Source: Paracoccaceae bacterium
GTDB taxonomy: Bacteria > Pseudomonadota > Alphaproteobacteria > Rhodobacterales > Rhodobacteraceae
Length of the DNA stretch: 44,190 nt
Direction: 5' to 3'
NCBI GenBank assembly: GCA_007694945.1
Contig: REER01000076.1
Coordinates: 1-44,190, forward strand
The notes under the pieces were generated by a model. That model ran no database searches. It was not told where the DNA came from and saw nothing but the letters and a program-made list of their open reading frames with translations. Position numbers and translations under genes: made by a program. The first letter of the stretch is position 1. The number at the start of each line of letters is the position of its first letter. Shown piece by piece: positions 33,125-41,259 of the stretch.

Positions 33125-35182
33125 GTGGCGCTCGCGCGCAGATCCGGGCAGCGGCGCGATGTCAGCGGGGCCATCTGGCCCGGTTTCGTCGATGCCATGA
33201 CGGCGCTGCTGTTGGTGCTGATGTTCGTGCTGTCGATCTTCATGATCGTGCAATTCGTGCTGCGCGACACGATCACCGCGCAGGATACCGAGCTTGAGGG
33301 GCTGACCGCCGAGGTCGCCTCGCTCGCCAATGCGCTGGGGCTGTCGCGCGCGCGTGTTGCGGCGCTGGAGGGACAGGTCGGCGCGCTGGAGGGGGATCTG
33401 GAGCAGTCGCGCGCGCTGGCGGCCGCGCAGGCGGCGCAGATTTCGGCCCTCTCGCGCGATCTTGGAGAGGCACAGGCGCAGATCACCGATTTCGAGGCGC
33501 AGGTGGCGGCGCTGATTTCGGCCCGCGATGCGGCCGTTGCACGCGGCGAGGAACTCACCGCCGAAGTCAGCGATCTGGAAGCCGCACAGGCCGTCTTGCT
33601 GACCGAGCAGGAGGCGCTGCAAATGGCGTTGGCCGCAATGCGAGACGAGTTGGATGCCGAGGCCGAAGCCGCCCGTCTGGCCGCTGCCCGTGCTGAGGCG
33701 GTGGAGGCCGCGCTGGCGCAGGCCGAGGCGGAGGCCGCCGCGCAGGAGGCCTCGCTCGCGCAACTGGCGGCACAGCTTGAGAGTGCCGAAGACGCGCGCA
33801 TCGCGGCTCAGGACGCGCGCGCCGGGTTGGAGGCCGAGGTTCTTGCGGCCCTCACGGCGTTGAGCGAGGCTGAAGCCGAGCGCGATGCGGCGCTCTCGGC
33901 AGGAGAGGCCGGGGCCGCAGCCCTCGCCATGGTCGAGAGCCTGCGCGATGAGTTGGACGCCGCGCAGGAACGAATGTCGCTGGAGGAAGCTGCGCGCCTT
34001 GCCGCTGTTGCGCGCGCCGAGAGCCTGCGCGCCGAGTTGGATGATGCCGCCAGCCGTTTCAATGCCGAAGAGGCCGCGCGGCTTGAAGCGGTGGCCCGGC
34101 TGGAGGAGTTGCGCGCCCGTTTTGCCGAGCAGGACGCTGTGATTGATGCCGCCGAGGCCGAAGCGCTGGCCGAACGCGCTGCCGCGGAGGCGTTGCGCGA
34201 GCGGCTGGCCGAGCTGGAGACCGCGCTGAGCGAGGAAGAGCAGCGCCGTCTGGCCGATGCGGCGGCTGCCGAGGCACTGCGTGAGCGGTTGGAGGGTGCG
34301 GATAGCGAACTGACCGCGATGACCCTGGCGCTTGAGGCTGAGCGCCGCAGGGCGGAGGAAACGCTTACGCTTCTGGCCGCTGCCCGCGCCGAGCAGGACG
34401 CGTTGCAGGACGCTCTTGCCAGCGAGATTTCGGAACGCGAACGCCTTGCCGCGCTCCGCGCCGTGGCCGAAGAGAGTCTTGCCGAGCGCGATGCGCAGAC
34501 GCTGGAGGATCAGCGCCGGCTGGAAGTTCTGAATCAGCAGGTCGCGGCGTTGCGCGGGCAGGTCGGCGGGTTGCAGGAGCTTCTGGGCGAGGTCCGTGCG
34601 CGCGAGGAAGCCGCGCAGACCCAGATCGAAAGCCTTGGCGCGGATCTGAATATCGCGCTGGCCGAACTCGCCGCCGAGCAGCGTGCCCGTGCCGATCTGG
34701 AAGCCGCCGAACGCGAGCGGCTGGAGCGTTTCCGCTCGGAATTCTTCGGCCAGTTGCGGCAGGTGCTGGAGGGGCGGCAGGGGGTCGAAATCGTGGGCGA
34801 CCGCTTTGTCTTTTCGTCGGAGGTGTTGTTCGAACTCGGCTCTGCCGATCTGGCGCCCGAGGGGCGTGAGCAGATCGGCAATGTCGTGGCGATCCTGAAT
34901 GACGTGGCCGACCGCATTCCGCCCGAGATCGACTGGATCCTGCAGGTCGAAGGGCATACGGACAATATCCCCATCGCACCCGGTGCCCGCTTCGAGGATA
35001 ACTGGGCGTTGTCCCAGGCCCGCGCGCTCTCTGTCGTGCGCTACCTGACCGAGGAACGCGGCTTCCCGGCCTTCCGGCTGTCGGCGGCTGGCTTCGGCGA
35101 ATACCGGCCCGTGGACCCGGCCAACACCGCCGAAGCCCGCGCGCGCAACCGGCGGATCGAGTTGAAGCTGACCGAGAGGTGA
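33125..35182 (+). CDS. MotB-like OmpA-domain protein with a very long coiled coil
   Basis: The 685-aa product starts at GTG 33125. One membrane segment follows a conserved Asp23 in PGFVDAMTALLLVLMF, matching the MotB proton-carrier Asp motif. Residues about 60-540 form a nearly unbroken Ala/Glu/Arg/Leu heptad region (EAEAARLAAARAEAVEAALA and similar). The C-terminus (about 545-685) is an OmpA/MotB peptidoglycan-binding domain: FSSEVLFELGSADLAPEGRE, VEGHTDNIPI, NWALSQARALSVVRYL and ARARNRRIEL. It should be the wall-anchored partner of the upstream proton channel. The coiled coil makes it far longer than MotB (about 300 aa). Confidence 0.87.
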   Translation: MALARRSGQRRDVSGAIWPGFVDAMTALLLVLMFVLSIFMIVQFVLRDTITAQDTELEGLTAEVASLANALGLSRARVAALEGQVGALEGDLEQSRALAAAQAAQISALSRDLGEAQAQITDFEAQVAALISARDAAVARGEELTAEVSDLEAAQAVLLTEQEALQMALAAMRDELDAEAEAARLAAARAEAVEAALAQAEAEAAAQEASLAQLAAQLESAEDARIAAQDARAGLEAEVLAALTALSEAEAERDAALSAGEAGAAALAMVESLRDELDAAQERMSLEEAARLAAVARAESLRAELDDAASRFNAEEAARLEAVARLEELRARFAEQDAVIDAAEAEALAERAAAEALRERLAELETALSEEEQRRLADAAAAEALRERLEGADSELTAMTLALEAERRRAEETLTLLAAARAEQDALQDALASEISERERLAALRAVAEESLAERDAQTLEDQRRLEVLNQQVAALRGQVGGLQELLGEVRAREEAAQTQIESLGADLNIALAELAAEQRARADLEAAERERLERFRSEFFGQLRQVLEGRQGVEIVGDRFVFSSEVLFELGSADLAPEGREQIGNVVAILNDVADRIPPEIDWILQVEGHTDNIPIAPGARFEDNWALSQARALSVVRYLTEERGFPAFRLSAAGFGEYRPVDPANTAEARARNRRIELKLTER

Positions 35183-35332
35183 GCAGCGCACAGCACCGGC
35201 GGTGAAGATCGATAGCCTCGGGAACCGGTATTGCGCCAGAGGCTTCGAGACGTCGTCTCATTGCGTTCTCGCGAAGGGAAATCCGCTCGGGGTGGCGTGG
35301 TTGAAACGCGTAATATTGCCGCAATTCGTCCC

Positions 35333-35360
35333 GAAACCTGCCTTGGTTTCAGATATTTTT
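35333..35360 (+). terminator. Candidate terminator after the stator operon
   Basis: GAAACC (35333-35338) and GGTTTC (35345-35350) form a 6-bp stem with a 6-nt loop, followed by AGATATTTTT. It lies 150 nt after the MotB-like stop and 37 nt before the TadE-like start, in an AT-rich gap. Confidence 0.45.
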
Positions 35361-35396
35361 AACAAAAATCGAAAAACAAACCGAGGCGATTCGATC

Positions 35397-35792
35397 ATGG
35401 GCGAAAGCACGCAACCCAAACGACTGAAGCATCTGTTGTACTCCGAAGACGGATCGCTGTCTGTTGAATTGGTGCTTTGGGTGCCGGTCATCTTCATGGC
35501 GTTGATGTTTATCACCGATGCAACTGCCACTTTTCTTGCTCAGGCGAGCATGTGGCAGAATGCCGGCGAGATTTCACGCGCGTTGGCTACTGGCACCACC
35601 AGCCTCGCAGAAGCGCAGCAATTCGTGAGCACCTATAGCCGGACCACGATGCAGGTGCAGACATTGGACAATATCCTTGTTGTGCAATTGTCGCGCCCGT
35701 TCTCCGAGATCGGGACCGGTATTGCACTCTCTTTTGTAGGCGACCTGCAAGTTCAGGTTTTCCAGCGTATCGAGGAAGGGGTCAAGCTATGA
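35397..35792 (+). CDS. TadE-like pilus assembly protein
   Basis: The 131-aa product has a short polar N-terminus, then a segment DGSLSVELVLWVPVIFMALM typical of TadE/TadG pseudopilins, with the conserved Glu at the start of the membrane helix. The rest is a small extracytoplasmic domain (GTTSLAEAQQFVSTYSRTTM). TadE-type proteins are minor pilin-like parts of Flp/Tad systems. The start at 35397 is favoured over the longer frame from 35202, which has no family sequence. It overlaps the TadG gene by 4 nt. No tadA, tadB or tadC is nearby. Confidence 0.8.
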   Translation: MGESTQPKRLKHLLYSEDGSLSVELVLWVPVIFMALMFITDATATFLAQASMWQNAGEISRALATGTTSLAEAQQFVSTYSRTTMQVQTLDNILVVQLSRPFSEIGTGIALSFVGDLQVQVFQRIEEGVKL

Positions 35793-37081
35793 CACCAAAT
35801 GTGGCCACAGCTCTCTTTAAGCAGAGAATGCGCACGGTTTTGAAGGATGAATCCGGCGCAGGGTCTATTATGGCGCTTTTCGTTTTCTTCACCATGCTGA
35901 TGATTGGCAGTCTGGCCGTCGATTACGCCAATGGCGTGCGCACCAAGGCGCAACTCCAGGCCGTCGCTGACGCCGCAGCAATGGCGGGATTGCGTGGGTT
36001 GTCAGAAGGTCCTGACGCAGCGCGCGCTGCTGCGGTCGCCCATGCCGAACGCTTTGGCCCGAACCTGCTACGAGTAAACGATGTGCTGGTTGGAGAATGG
36101 GCCGATGGCGTTTTCACCAGCAACAGCGCTGGCTCCCCGAATGCCGTAAAGGTGGCAACCCGTCGGGATGATCGCAATAACAATCCACTGCCGACGCATC
36201 TGATGTTCCTGATCGGTGTCGACCGGCTGAATATTGCAACACCTTCGGTCGCCGCCCGCGTGACCACGCGCGCCAATTGCAGCGGGGGCGGGTATTTCGC
36301 GCAGGGCCGCGTGATCGGAAACAGCCGCAATGATTATCGCGATGGATTTTGCGTGCATGGCGAAGAGGCAGTGCAGTTGCACAACAACAATCATTTCGAG
36401 CTGGGCACGATTGTCAGTTCACCTGATGTCGACAATATCACCGGGCACAGAAACAATCACGGCATGGCCGAGGCGACCCGCGCGGCCTCGCATGAATTCA
36501 CCTTTGCCAATGAGGTGAGCGCGCGCATTGCAGAGCTGAGGAGTGCCTGGCTGAATCTGGACGTGCTGCCCGATTTTATCTCTGGCGGGCCGATTCATCT
36601 CGATGAGATACGGGGCAATCAGTCCCTGCAACGCGGAATGCTCTATATCGTCGATGGCGACGTCTATCTGCGCGGCAACCGTCATTTCGAGGGTGTGGCA
36701 ATCGTGGCGAGTGGTGATATCGACATTCACTCAAACGTAACGCTGCGCAACGTTGTTCTTGCAGCCGATGGCAAGATCGAGACGAACTCGAATGTCGAGA
36801 TTGGCGGGACAGAATACGATTATTGTGCGCGAGACACATATTCGGCCTATTTGCTGGCGCGCGGCAATATCATCTTCAATTCGAACAACACCTTGCGCGG
36901 CATTTTCATGGCCTCGAAGGGCGATATCCGGATGAATTCCAACAATCGGGCGACCGAAGGGCTTTATGCCGAAGCCCTGGGGGATATCACCTATAACAGC
37001 TCGGCACTCAAATTGGGCTGCATTCCCGGTTATGACAACGAAATGGGCTTCAACGGCTCGATGGTGCGTCTGACCCAATGA
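35789..37081 (+). CDS. TadG-like protein with a putative C-terminal beta-helix
   Basis: The 430-aa product starts with a TadE/TadG-type helix (GSIMALFVFFTMLMIGSLAV, about residues 26-45) then DYANGVRTKAQLQAVADAAA, the pattern of putative Flp pilus-assembly TadG proteins. The C-terminal half (about 190-400) has recurring Asn-rich turns: HNNNHFELG, GNRHFEGVA, HSNVTLRNV, TNSNVEIGG, FNSNNTLRG and MNSNNRATEG, spaced about 20-25 residues apart, as in right-handed beta-helices. It should be an exported surface-associated partner of the TadE protein. No ATPase or platform genes are adjacent, so the pair is isolated. Confidence 0.78.
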   Translation: MTPNVATALFKQRMRTVLKDESGAGSIMALFVFFTMLMIGSLAVDYANGVRTKAQLQAVADAAAMAGLRGLSEGPDAARAAAVAHAERFGPNLLRVNDVLVGEWADGVFTSNSAGSPNAVKVATRRDDRNNNPLPTHLMFLIGVDRLNIATPSVAARVTTRANCSGGGYFAQGRVIGNSRNDYRDGFCVHGEEAVQLHNNNHFELGTIVSSPDVDNITGHRNNHGMAEATRAASHEFTFANEVSARIAELRSAWLNLDVLPDFISGGPIHLDEIRGNQSLQRGMLYIVDGDVYLRGNRHFEGVAIVASGDIDIHSNVTLRNVVLAADGKIETNSNVEIGGTEYDYCARDTYSAYLLARGNIIFNSNNTLRGIFMASKGDIRMNSNNRATEGLYAEALGDITYNSSALKLGCIPGYDNEMGFNGSMVRLTQ

Positions 37082-37242
37082 GGCTTGGGCTTGACAGCCA
37101 GGAACCTCGTATCGCCGGTTTTCAACCGAGCTTGCGTAAACACGCCGGAATTGAAACCTATCCGGGACCTCAAGGCGGCGACAAGCGCGCCGCTGGCTAT
37201 GGCGGGCTCTGGCACTTGATCCGTTGACTTGTCCTTGGTCAT

Positions 37243-37471
37243 GTGTGACTTTCGATGTGATGGTGTTCGGCCCTTCGGCCGGATGAAAAGGGAACACGGT
37301 GCGGGCCAAACTGGTGATAGGCCCAAATCCGCGACTGCCCCCGCAACTGTAGGCGGCGAGCGACCCCGTTGAACACCACTGAACCGACAGGTTCGGGAAG
37401 GTTCGGGAAAGCTGTGACCCGCGAGTCAGGAGACCTGCCATCTCCGGCGCGAGCCTCGCGCCGAAGTCACA
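37243..37471 (+). ncRNA. Cobalamin riboswitch
   Basis: The conserved B12 aptamer elements are in order: GGGAACACGGTG, then GACTGCCCCCGCAACTGT and finally AGTCAGGAGACCTGCC (37424-37439). A closing stem can be drawn between TGTGACTTTCG (37243-37253) and CGAAGTCACA (37462-37471), which sets the limits. A further 7-bp hairpin (GGCGCGA/TCGCGCC, 37446-37462) lies at the 3' end. It should shut off the genes that follow when adenosylcobalamin is present. Confidence 0.93.
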
Positions 37472-37577
37472 TCAACCCGGGCGGGGTGCCTTGGGCCGGA
37501 GAGACCGAGATGCGCAGCAAGACTGTTCCGACATCGCCGTTTCCCATCGGTCCCTGCCGTTTTGCGCGGAGGGCGCG

Positions 37578-37880
37578 ATGCTTCTGGAACGAACACTCTC
37601 ACAACTCGACATAGGACCGATGCCCGCCGATCGGGCAGTCCGATTGGGCGAAATGGGCTATCTGCAATGGCTGGGCGCGCTGCGCGGCAGCGCCGATTAT
37701 CGGGCCGAGGCCATGCGCGCCTATGCCATGGCGGAACCCCTTCAGCGGCGCTCGCCTGCTGTGGCCGTGTTCTGCGATCTGCTGATCGACTCGACGCGGG
37801 GGCCGATCGCCGCGCTCGACCTCACCTTTCCGTTGCAACAGCGCCGCGGCGGGGCGCGGGCGCGTCGGGCGGAGCTCTAG
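37578..37880 (+). CDS. Unknown protein, first gene of the B12-riboswitch operon (100 aa)
   Basis: ATG 37578 has GGAGG upstream at 10 nt. The product reads LLERTLSQLDIGPMPADRAV then LGEMGYLQWLGALRGSADYR and ends in a basic tail (FPLQQRRGGARARRAEL). No family is recognised. It is mostly helical and soluble by eye. Its place directly after the riboswitch and 4 nt before the BtuF-like gene suggests a role in cobalamin handling, but none can be named. A frame from 37491 would extend it without support. Confidence 0.6.
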   Translation: MLLERTLSQLDIGPMPADRAVRLGEMGYLQWLGALRGSADYRAEAMRAYAMAEPLQRRSPAVAVFCDLLIDSTRGPIAALDLTFPLQQRRGGARARRAEL

Positions 37881-37884
37881 CCCC

Positions 37885-38661
37885 ATGCGCCGCTTTCCGC
37901 CCGAACGCATCGTCTGTCTGACCGAGGAGACGGTCGAGACGCTCTATCTGCTGGGCGCGGACGATCTGATCGTCGGAGTGTCGGGCTATGCCGTGCGCCC
38001 CAAACAGGTGCGGCGCGAAAAGCCCCGCGTCTCGGCCTTCACCAGCGCCGATATTCCCAAGATTCTCGCGCTCGAGCCTGATCTGGTGCTGACCTTCTCG
38101 GACCTGCAGGCCGATATCGTCGCTGAGCTGATCCGGCGCGGGGTTGCCGTGATGGCCTATAACCAGCGCGATATCGCTGGCATCTTTGCCATGATCCGCC
38201 ATCTTGGCACCATGGTCGGCAAGGGCCGTCAGGCCGCGCGGCTGGTGGATCACTACCAGAAACGACTCGACGGGATCGCGGCGCGGGCCGAGGGCAGGGC
38301 GCGTCCGCTGGTCTATTTCGAGGAATGGGATGCGCCGATGATCTCGGGCATTTGCTGGGTGTCGGAACTGATCGAGGTTGCGGGCGGGCGCGAGGCTTTC
38401 CCTGATCTTGCCCGCAAGGATGCCGCGCGCGACCGGATCGTGACCTCCGAACAGGTGGTCGCGCGTGCGCCTGACGTGATCCTGGCCTCGTGGTGCGGCA
38501 AGAAGGTCCGGCCCGAGAAGATCACGGCGCGCCCGGGATGGGAGGCGATCCCAGCGGTGCGCGACCAGCGGATCACCGAGATCAAGTCGCCGCTCATCCT
38601 GCAGCCTGGCCCGGCGGCGCTGACTGACGGGCTGGATGCGATTGTTGCGGCGCTGGCATGA
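37885..38661 (+). CDS. BtuF-like cobalamin-binding protein without a visible signal peptide
   Basis: The 258-aa product is a type III periplasmic binding protein of the BtuF/FhuD class: PPERIVCLTEETVETLYLLG, ILALEPDLVLTFSDLQADIV, MIRHLGTMVGKGRQAARLVD, LVYFEEWDAPMISGICWVSE and VVARAPDVILASWCGKK. Unlike exported BtuF, it starts MRRFPPERIVC with no signal peptide or lipobox. Either the true start is missed or it works in the cytoplasm. It is the second gene after the riboswitch, which supports cobalamin or corrinoid binding. It overlaps the DUF71 gene by 4 nt. Confidence 0.82.
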   Translation: MRRFPPERIVCLTEETVETLYLLGADDLIVGVSGYAVRPKQVRREKPRVSAFTSADIPKILALEPDLVLTFSDLQADIVAELIRRGVAVMAYNQRDIAGIFAMIRHLGTMVGKGRQAARLVDHYQKRLDGIAARAEGRARPLVYFEEWDAPMISGICWVSELIEVAGGREAFPDLARKDAARDRIVTSEQVVARAPDVILASWCGKKVRPEKITARPGWEAIPAVRDQRITEIKSPLILQPGPAALTDGLDAIVAALA

Positions 38662-39332
38662 GCGCGCGTCCAGCGGTTCTGTCTTGGAGTTCTGGCAAGG
38701 ACAGCACCTTGGCGCTGCATCTGGCGCGGCAGGACCAGGGGTTGCAGATCGTCGCTCTCTTCAGCACGTTCAACGCCGAGGCCGGTCGCGTGGCGATCCA
38801 TGGCACGCGCCGCGCGATTGCGCGCGCGCAGGCCAAGGCACTGGGGCTGCCACTGATCGAGGTCGATCTGCCCGCATCATGCCCGAACAGCGCCTATGAA
38901 GCCCGGGTCGGCGCGGCGATCCGGTCATTGCAAGAGGAAGGAGTCGAGGATTGGGTCTTCGGCGACATCTTCCTCGGAGATATCCGGGCTTACCGCGAGG
39001 CGCAATTGGCGCCGCTTGGCTTGTGCGCGCATTTCCCAATCTGGGGGCGCGAAACCGGGGCGCTCGCGCAGGAGATGCTGGCCGCGGGGATCGAGGCGCA
39101 TATTGCCACGCTTGATCCTCGCCACCTGCCAGTTGAGACATGCGGCAGCGCCTTCGATCAGGACTTTCTCGCTGCCTTGCCCGAGGGTGTCGACCCTTGC
39201 GGCGAGCGCGGCGAGTTTCACACGATCGCCGTCGATGGCCCCGGGTTCGCGCACCGGCTCGATCTGGAACGCGGCGAGACAGTCCTTCGCGACGGCTTCG
39301 CCTATACCGACTTCATGCTGGTCCCGGGCTGA
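38658..39332 (+). CDS. DUF71/COG2102 ATP pyrophosphatase (Dph6-like), B12-linked
   Basis: The 224-aa product has the PP-loop VLSWSSGKDSTLALHLARQD at residues 7-26, then FNAEAGRVAIHGTRRAIARA, GDIFLGDIRAYRE and CGERGEFHTIAVDGPGF. This is the DUF71/COG2102 ATP-dependent amidoligase family, which includes diphthine-ammonia ligase in archaea and eukaryotes. Bacteria lack diphthamide, and comparative work on this family that I recall predicted a subgroup in B12 salvage. Its place behind a cobalamin riboswitch and a BtuF-like gene fits that idea. It may amidate or activate a corrinoid; this is inference. Confidence 0.85.
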   Translation: MSARPAVLSWSSGKDSTLALHLARQDQGLQIVALFSTFNAEAGRVAIHGTRRAIARAQAKALGLPLIEVDLPASCPNSAYEARVGAAIRSLQEEGVEDWVFGDIFLGDIRAYREAQLAPLGLCAHFPIWGRETGALAQEMLAAGIEAHIATLDPRHLPVETCGSAFDQDFLAALPEGVDPCGERGEFHTIAVDGPGFAHRLDLERGETVLRDGFAYTDFMLVPG

Positions 39333-39507
39333 CGGGCTGCACGTTGCGGGAAATGCCTTGAACGGTGCGGGTTGGGGTCTTATGCCTGCGCGGGAATTGT
39401 TTGAGATCAGAATGATCTTCCGCGTTGGGGCGCGCAGACGAGGTGCCGTCACCCGATCAAGGTCGCGAGGCTTCGCTATGTGACCATACGCAGGGGCGGG
39501 CAGGGGG

Positions 39508-40875
39508 GTGAGGGTGACTCTGAGTTGTTTCAAGGCCTATGACATTCGCGGGCGGCTGGGCGTCGATCTGGACGCGGGCATCGCCTTTCGCATCGGGCGC
39601 GGCTTTGCCCGCGCGCTTGAAGTACGCCGCGTCGTGCTGGCTCGTGACTGCCGTGCCTCCAGTGCGCAACTCGCCGATCAGATCGCCCATGCGCTGATGG
39701 CCGAAGGGGCCGAGGTGCTGGATCTGGGCCTCGCCGGCACTGAGGAGATGTATTTCGCCACCTCGCATTTCGAGGCCGATGGCGGGATCTGCGTCACGGC
39801 CTCGCATAATCCGATGGATTACAACGGCATGAAGATGGTGCGTGCGGGCTCTGCACCGCTCGACGCGGCGACTGGGCTGGCCCGGATCCGCGCGCTGGCC
39901 GAGTTCGATGATTTCGGCCCCGCGCGAACCGGGCACCTGCGCGATATGGCGCAGGAGGCCCGCGCGGCCTATGTCGCACGCGTGCTGTCCTTCGTCGATA
40001 TAGCGGCGCTCAGACCTCTGAAAATACTGGTCAATGCCGGCAATGGCGCCGCTGGCCCCACCTTCGATGCCATCGCCGCCGAACTTGCCGCGCGCGGGGC
40101 CCCGCTCTCCTTCATCCGCATGCGCCACGACCCCGATGGCCGTTTCCCGCATGGCATCCCAAACCCGCTCCTGCCCGAAAACCAGCCCCCCACGGCCGAG
40201 CGGGTCCGCGCTGAGGGCGCTGATCTGGGGGTCGCCTGGGATGGCGATTTCGACCGCTGCTTTTTCTTCGACCATGAGGGCAGCTTCATCCCCGGCGAAT
40301 ATGTCGTGGGCCTGCTGGCCGAGGTGTTCCTGTCCCGCCATCCCGGCGCGACCATCATCCATGACCCGCGTGTGATCTGGAACACGCTCGATGTGGTCGA
40401 GCGGGCAGGGGGGCGGGCTGTGCAATCGCGCACCGGACATGCCTTCATCAAGCAGGCGCTGCGCGATGCGCGCGCGATCTATGGCGGCGAGATGTCGGCG
40501 CATCACTATTTCCGCGATTTCGTGCATTGCGACAGCGGCATGATCCCCTGGCTGATGATCGCGGAACTGGTGAGCCGAAAGGGTGCGCTGCGTGATCTGG
40601 TAGCCGAGCGCCGAGAGGCCTTCCCCTCATCGGGCGAGATCAATTTCACACTGGGGGATGTGCCAGCCGCCGTCGCGCGAGTGCGCGCTGTGTTAGAGCC
40701 AAAGGCGCGTGGCGTGGACGAGACCGATGGGTTGAGCCTCGATCTGGGCGACTGGCGCTTCAACCTGCGCGCTTCGAATACGGAGCCTGTGCTACGGCTC
40801 AATGTCGAAAGCCGCGGCCACCCCGAAAAACTCGCCGCCCGCGTGGAACGTATCGAAGCCCTGTTGCGCGGCTGA
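39508..40875 (+). CDS. Phosphomannomutase/phosphoglucomutase
   Basis: The 455-aa alpha-D-phosphohexomutase interconverts mannose 6-phosphate and mannose 1-phosphate, a step toward GDP-mannose for polysaccharides. Motifs: FKAYDIRGRLGVDLD, the phosphoserine loop VTASHNPMDYNGMK (Ser the phosphate carrier), metal loop VAWDGDFDRCFFFD, GGEMSAHHYFRDF (sugar binding) and the C-terminal LRASNTEPVLRLNVE. The start is GTG 39508, or GTG 39514 a little later. It stands alone, before the accessory region. Confidence 0.9.
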   Translation: MRVTLSCFKAYDIRGRLGVDLDAGIAFRIGRGFARALEVRRVVLARDCRASSAQLADQIAHALMAEGAEVLDLGLAGTEEMYFATSHFEADGGICVTASHNPMDYNGMKMVRAGSAPLDAATGLARIRALAEFDDFGPARTGHLRDMAQEARAAYVARVLSFVDIAALRPLKILVNAGNGAAGPTFDAIAAELAARGAPLSFIRMRHDPDGRFPHGIPNPLLPENQPPTAERVRAEGADLGVAWDGDFDRCFFFDHEGSFIPGEYVVGLLAEVFLSRHPGATIIHDPRVIWNTLDVVERAGGRAVQSRTGHAFIKQALRDARAIYGGEMSAHHYFRDFVHCDSGMIPWLMIAELVSRKGALRDLVAERREAFPSSGEINFTLGDVPAAVARVRAVLEPKARGVDETDGLSLDLGDWRFNLRASNTEPVLRLNVESRGHPEKLAARVERIEALLRG

Positions 40876-41220
40876 TCCCGTCAGGCAGCGCGCTTCTGAA
40901 AACTCACTCATCGCTTCATCTTGCCAAAAATACTCATTCAACCTGCGCGCCGCTTCGACGCGCTCGGGGGGCGTTGGTAAAGGCTCTTGTCACGCACCCC
41001 GCCCTCGGGTTCGATGGCGACCCGTCTGTCAGCCCAGCCCGAAGGATACGCGATGAGCCTCGAAGTTCGACAGAAAATTGGGTGAATTCTCTATCTGCGG
41101 TTTTCCGATGCTATAGTTTTCAATGAGTTAACGTCCCAAAGCCTCCTGTTTCGGCAAAGCTTTATTGTAACACGTTTCATTGATAATTGGCTTACATGTT
41201 TGACGCTTTCGGACTTAGTG
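40876..41220. other. Intergenic region, AT-rich toward the IS
   Basis: These 345 bases hold no supported gene. A tiny ORF at 41053-41085 (10 codons after GAAGGATA) is too short to judge. The part after about 41085 is clearly AT-richer than the rest of the window. No TadA, tRNA or other landmark is visible. Confidence 0.5.
40914..40935. repeat. Recurrent Rhodobacteraceae intergenic motif (recalled)
   Basis: On the minus strand this reads GAGTATTTTTGGCAAG then ATGAAG. I recall this short motif as frequent behind genes in Rhodobacteraceae genomes. It occurs once that I saw in this window, so the repeat nature rests on memory and not on this sequence. Confidence 0.35.
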
Positions 41221-41259
41221 TGAGCTACTCCCCATCGGTTGGACAGGATCTGGCGTAAA

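Noticed and set aside
31922-35182. Zorya defence system
   Set aside because: Only the stator-like pair is present; ZorC/ZorD- or ZorE-like effectors are absent, and the long coiled coil is on the wrong partner.
32573-35191. 872-aa minus-strand frame opposite the MotB-like gene
   Set aside because: It mirrors the GC-rich heptad repeats of the real gene; no recognisable domains.
35202-35396. 65-codon N-terminal extension of the TadE-like gene
   Set aside because: It spans a terminator-like hairpin and AT-rich DNA, and the TadE sequence begins at 35397.
37510-37614. 34-codon ORF with GGAGAGA upstream, overlapping the 100-aa gene
   Set aside because: Could be a leader peptide, but it looks like an out-of-frame shadow and has no support.
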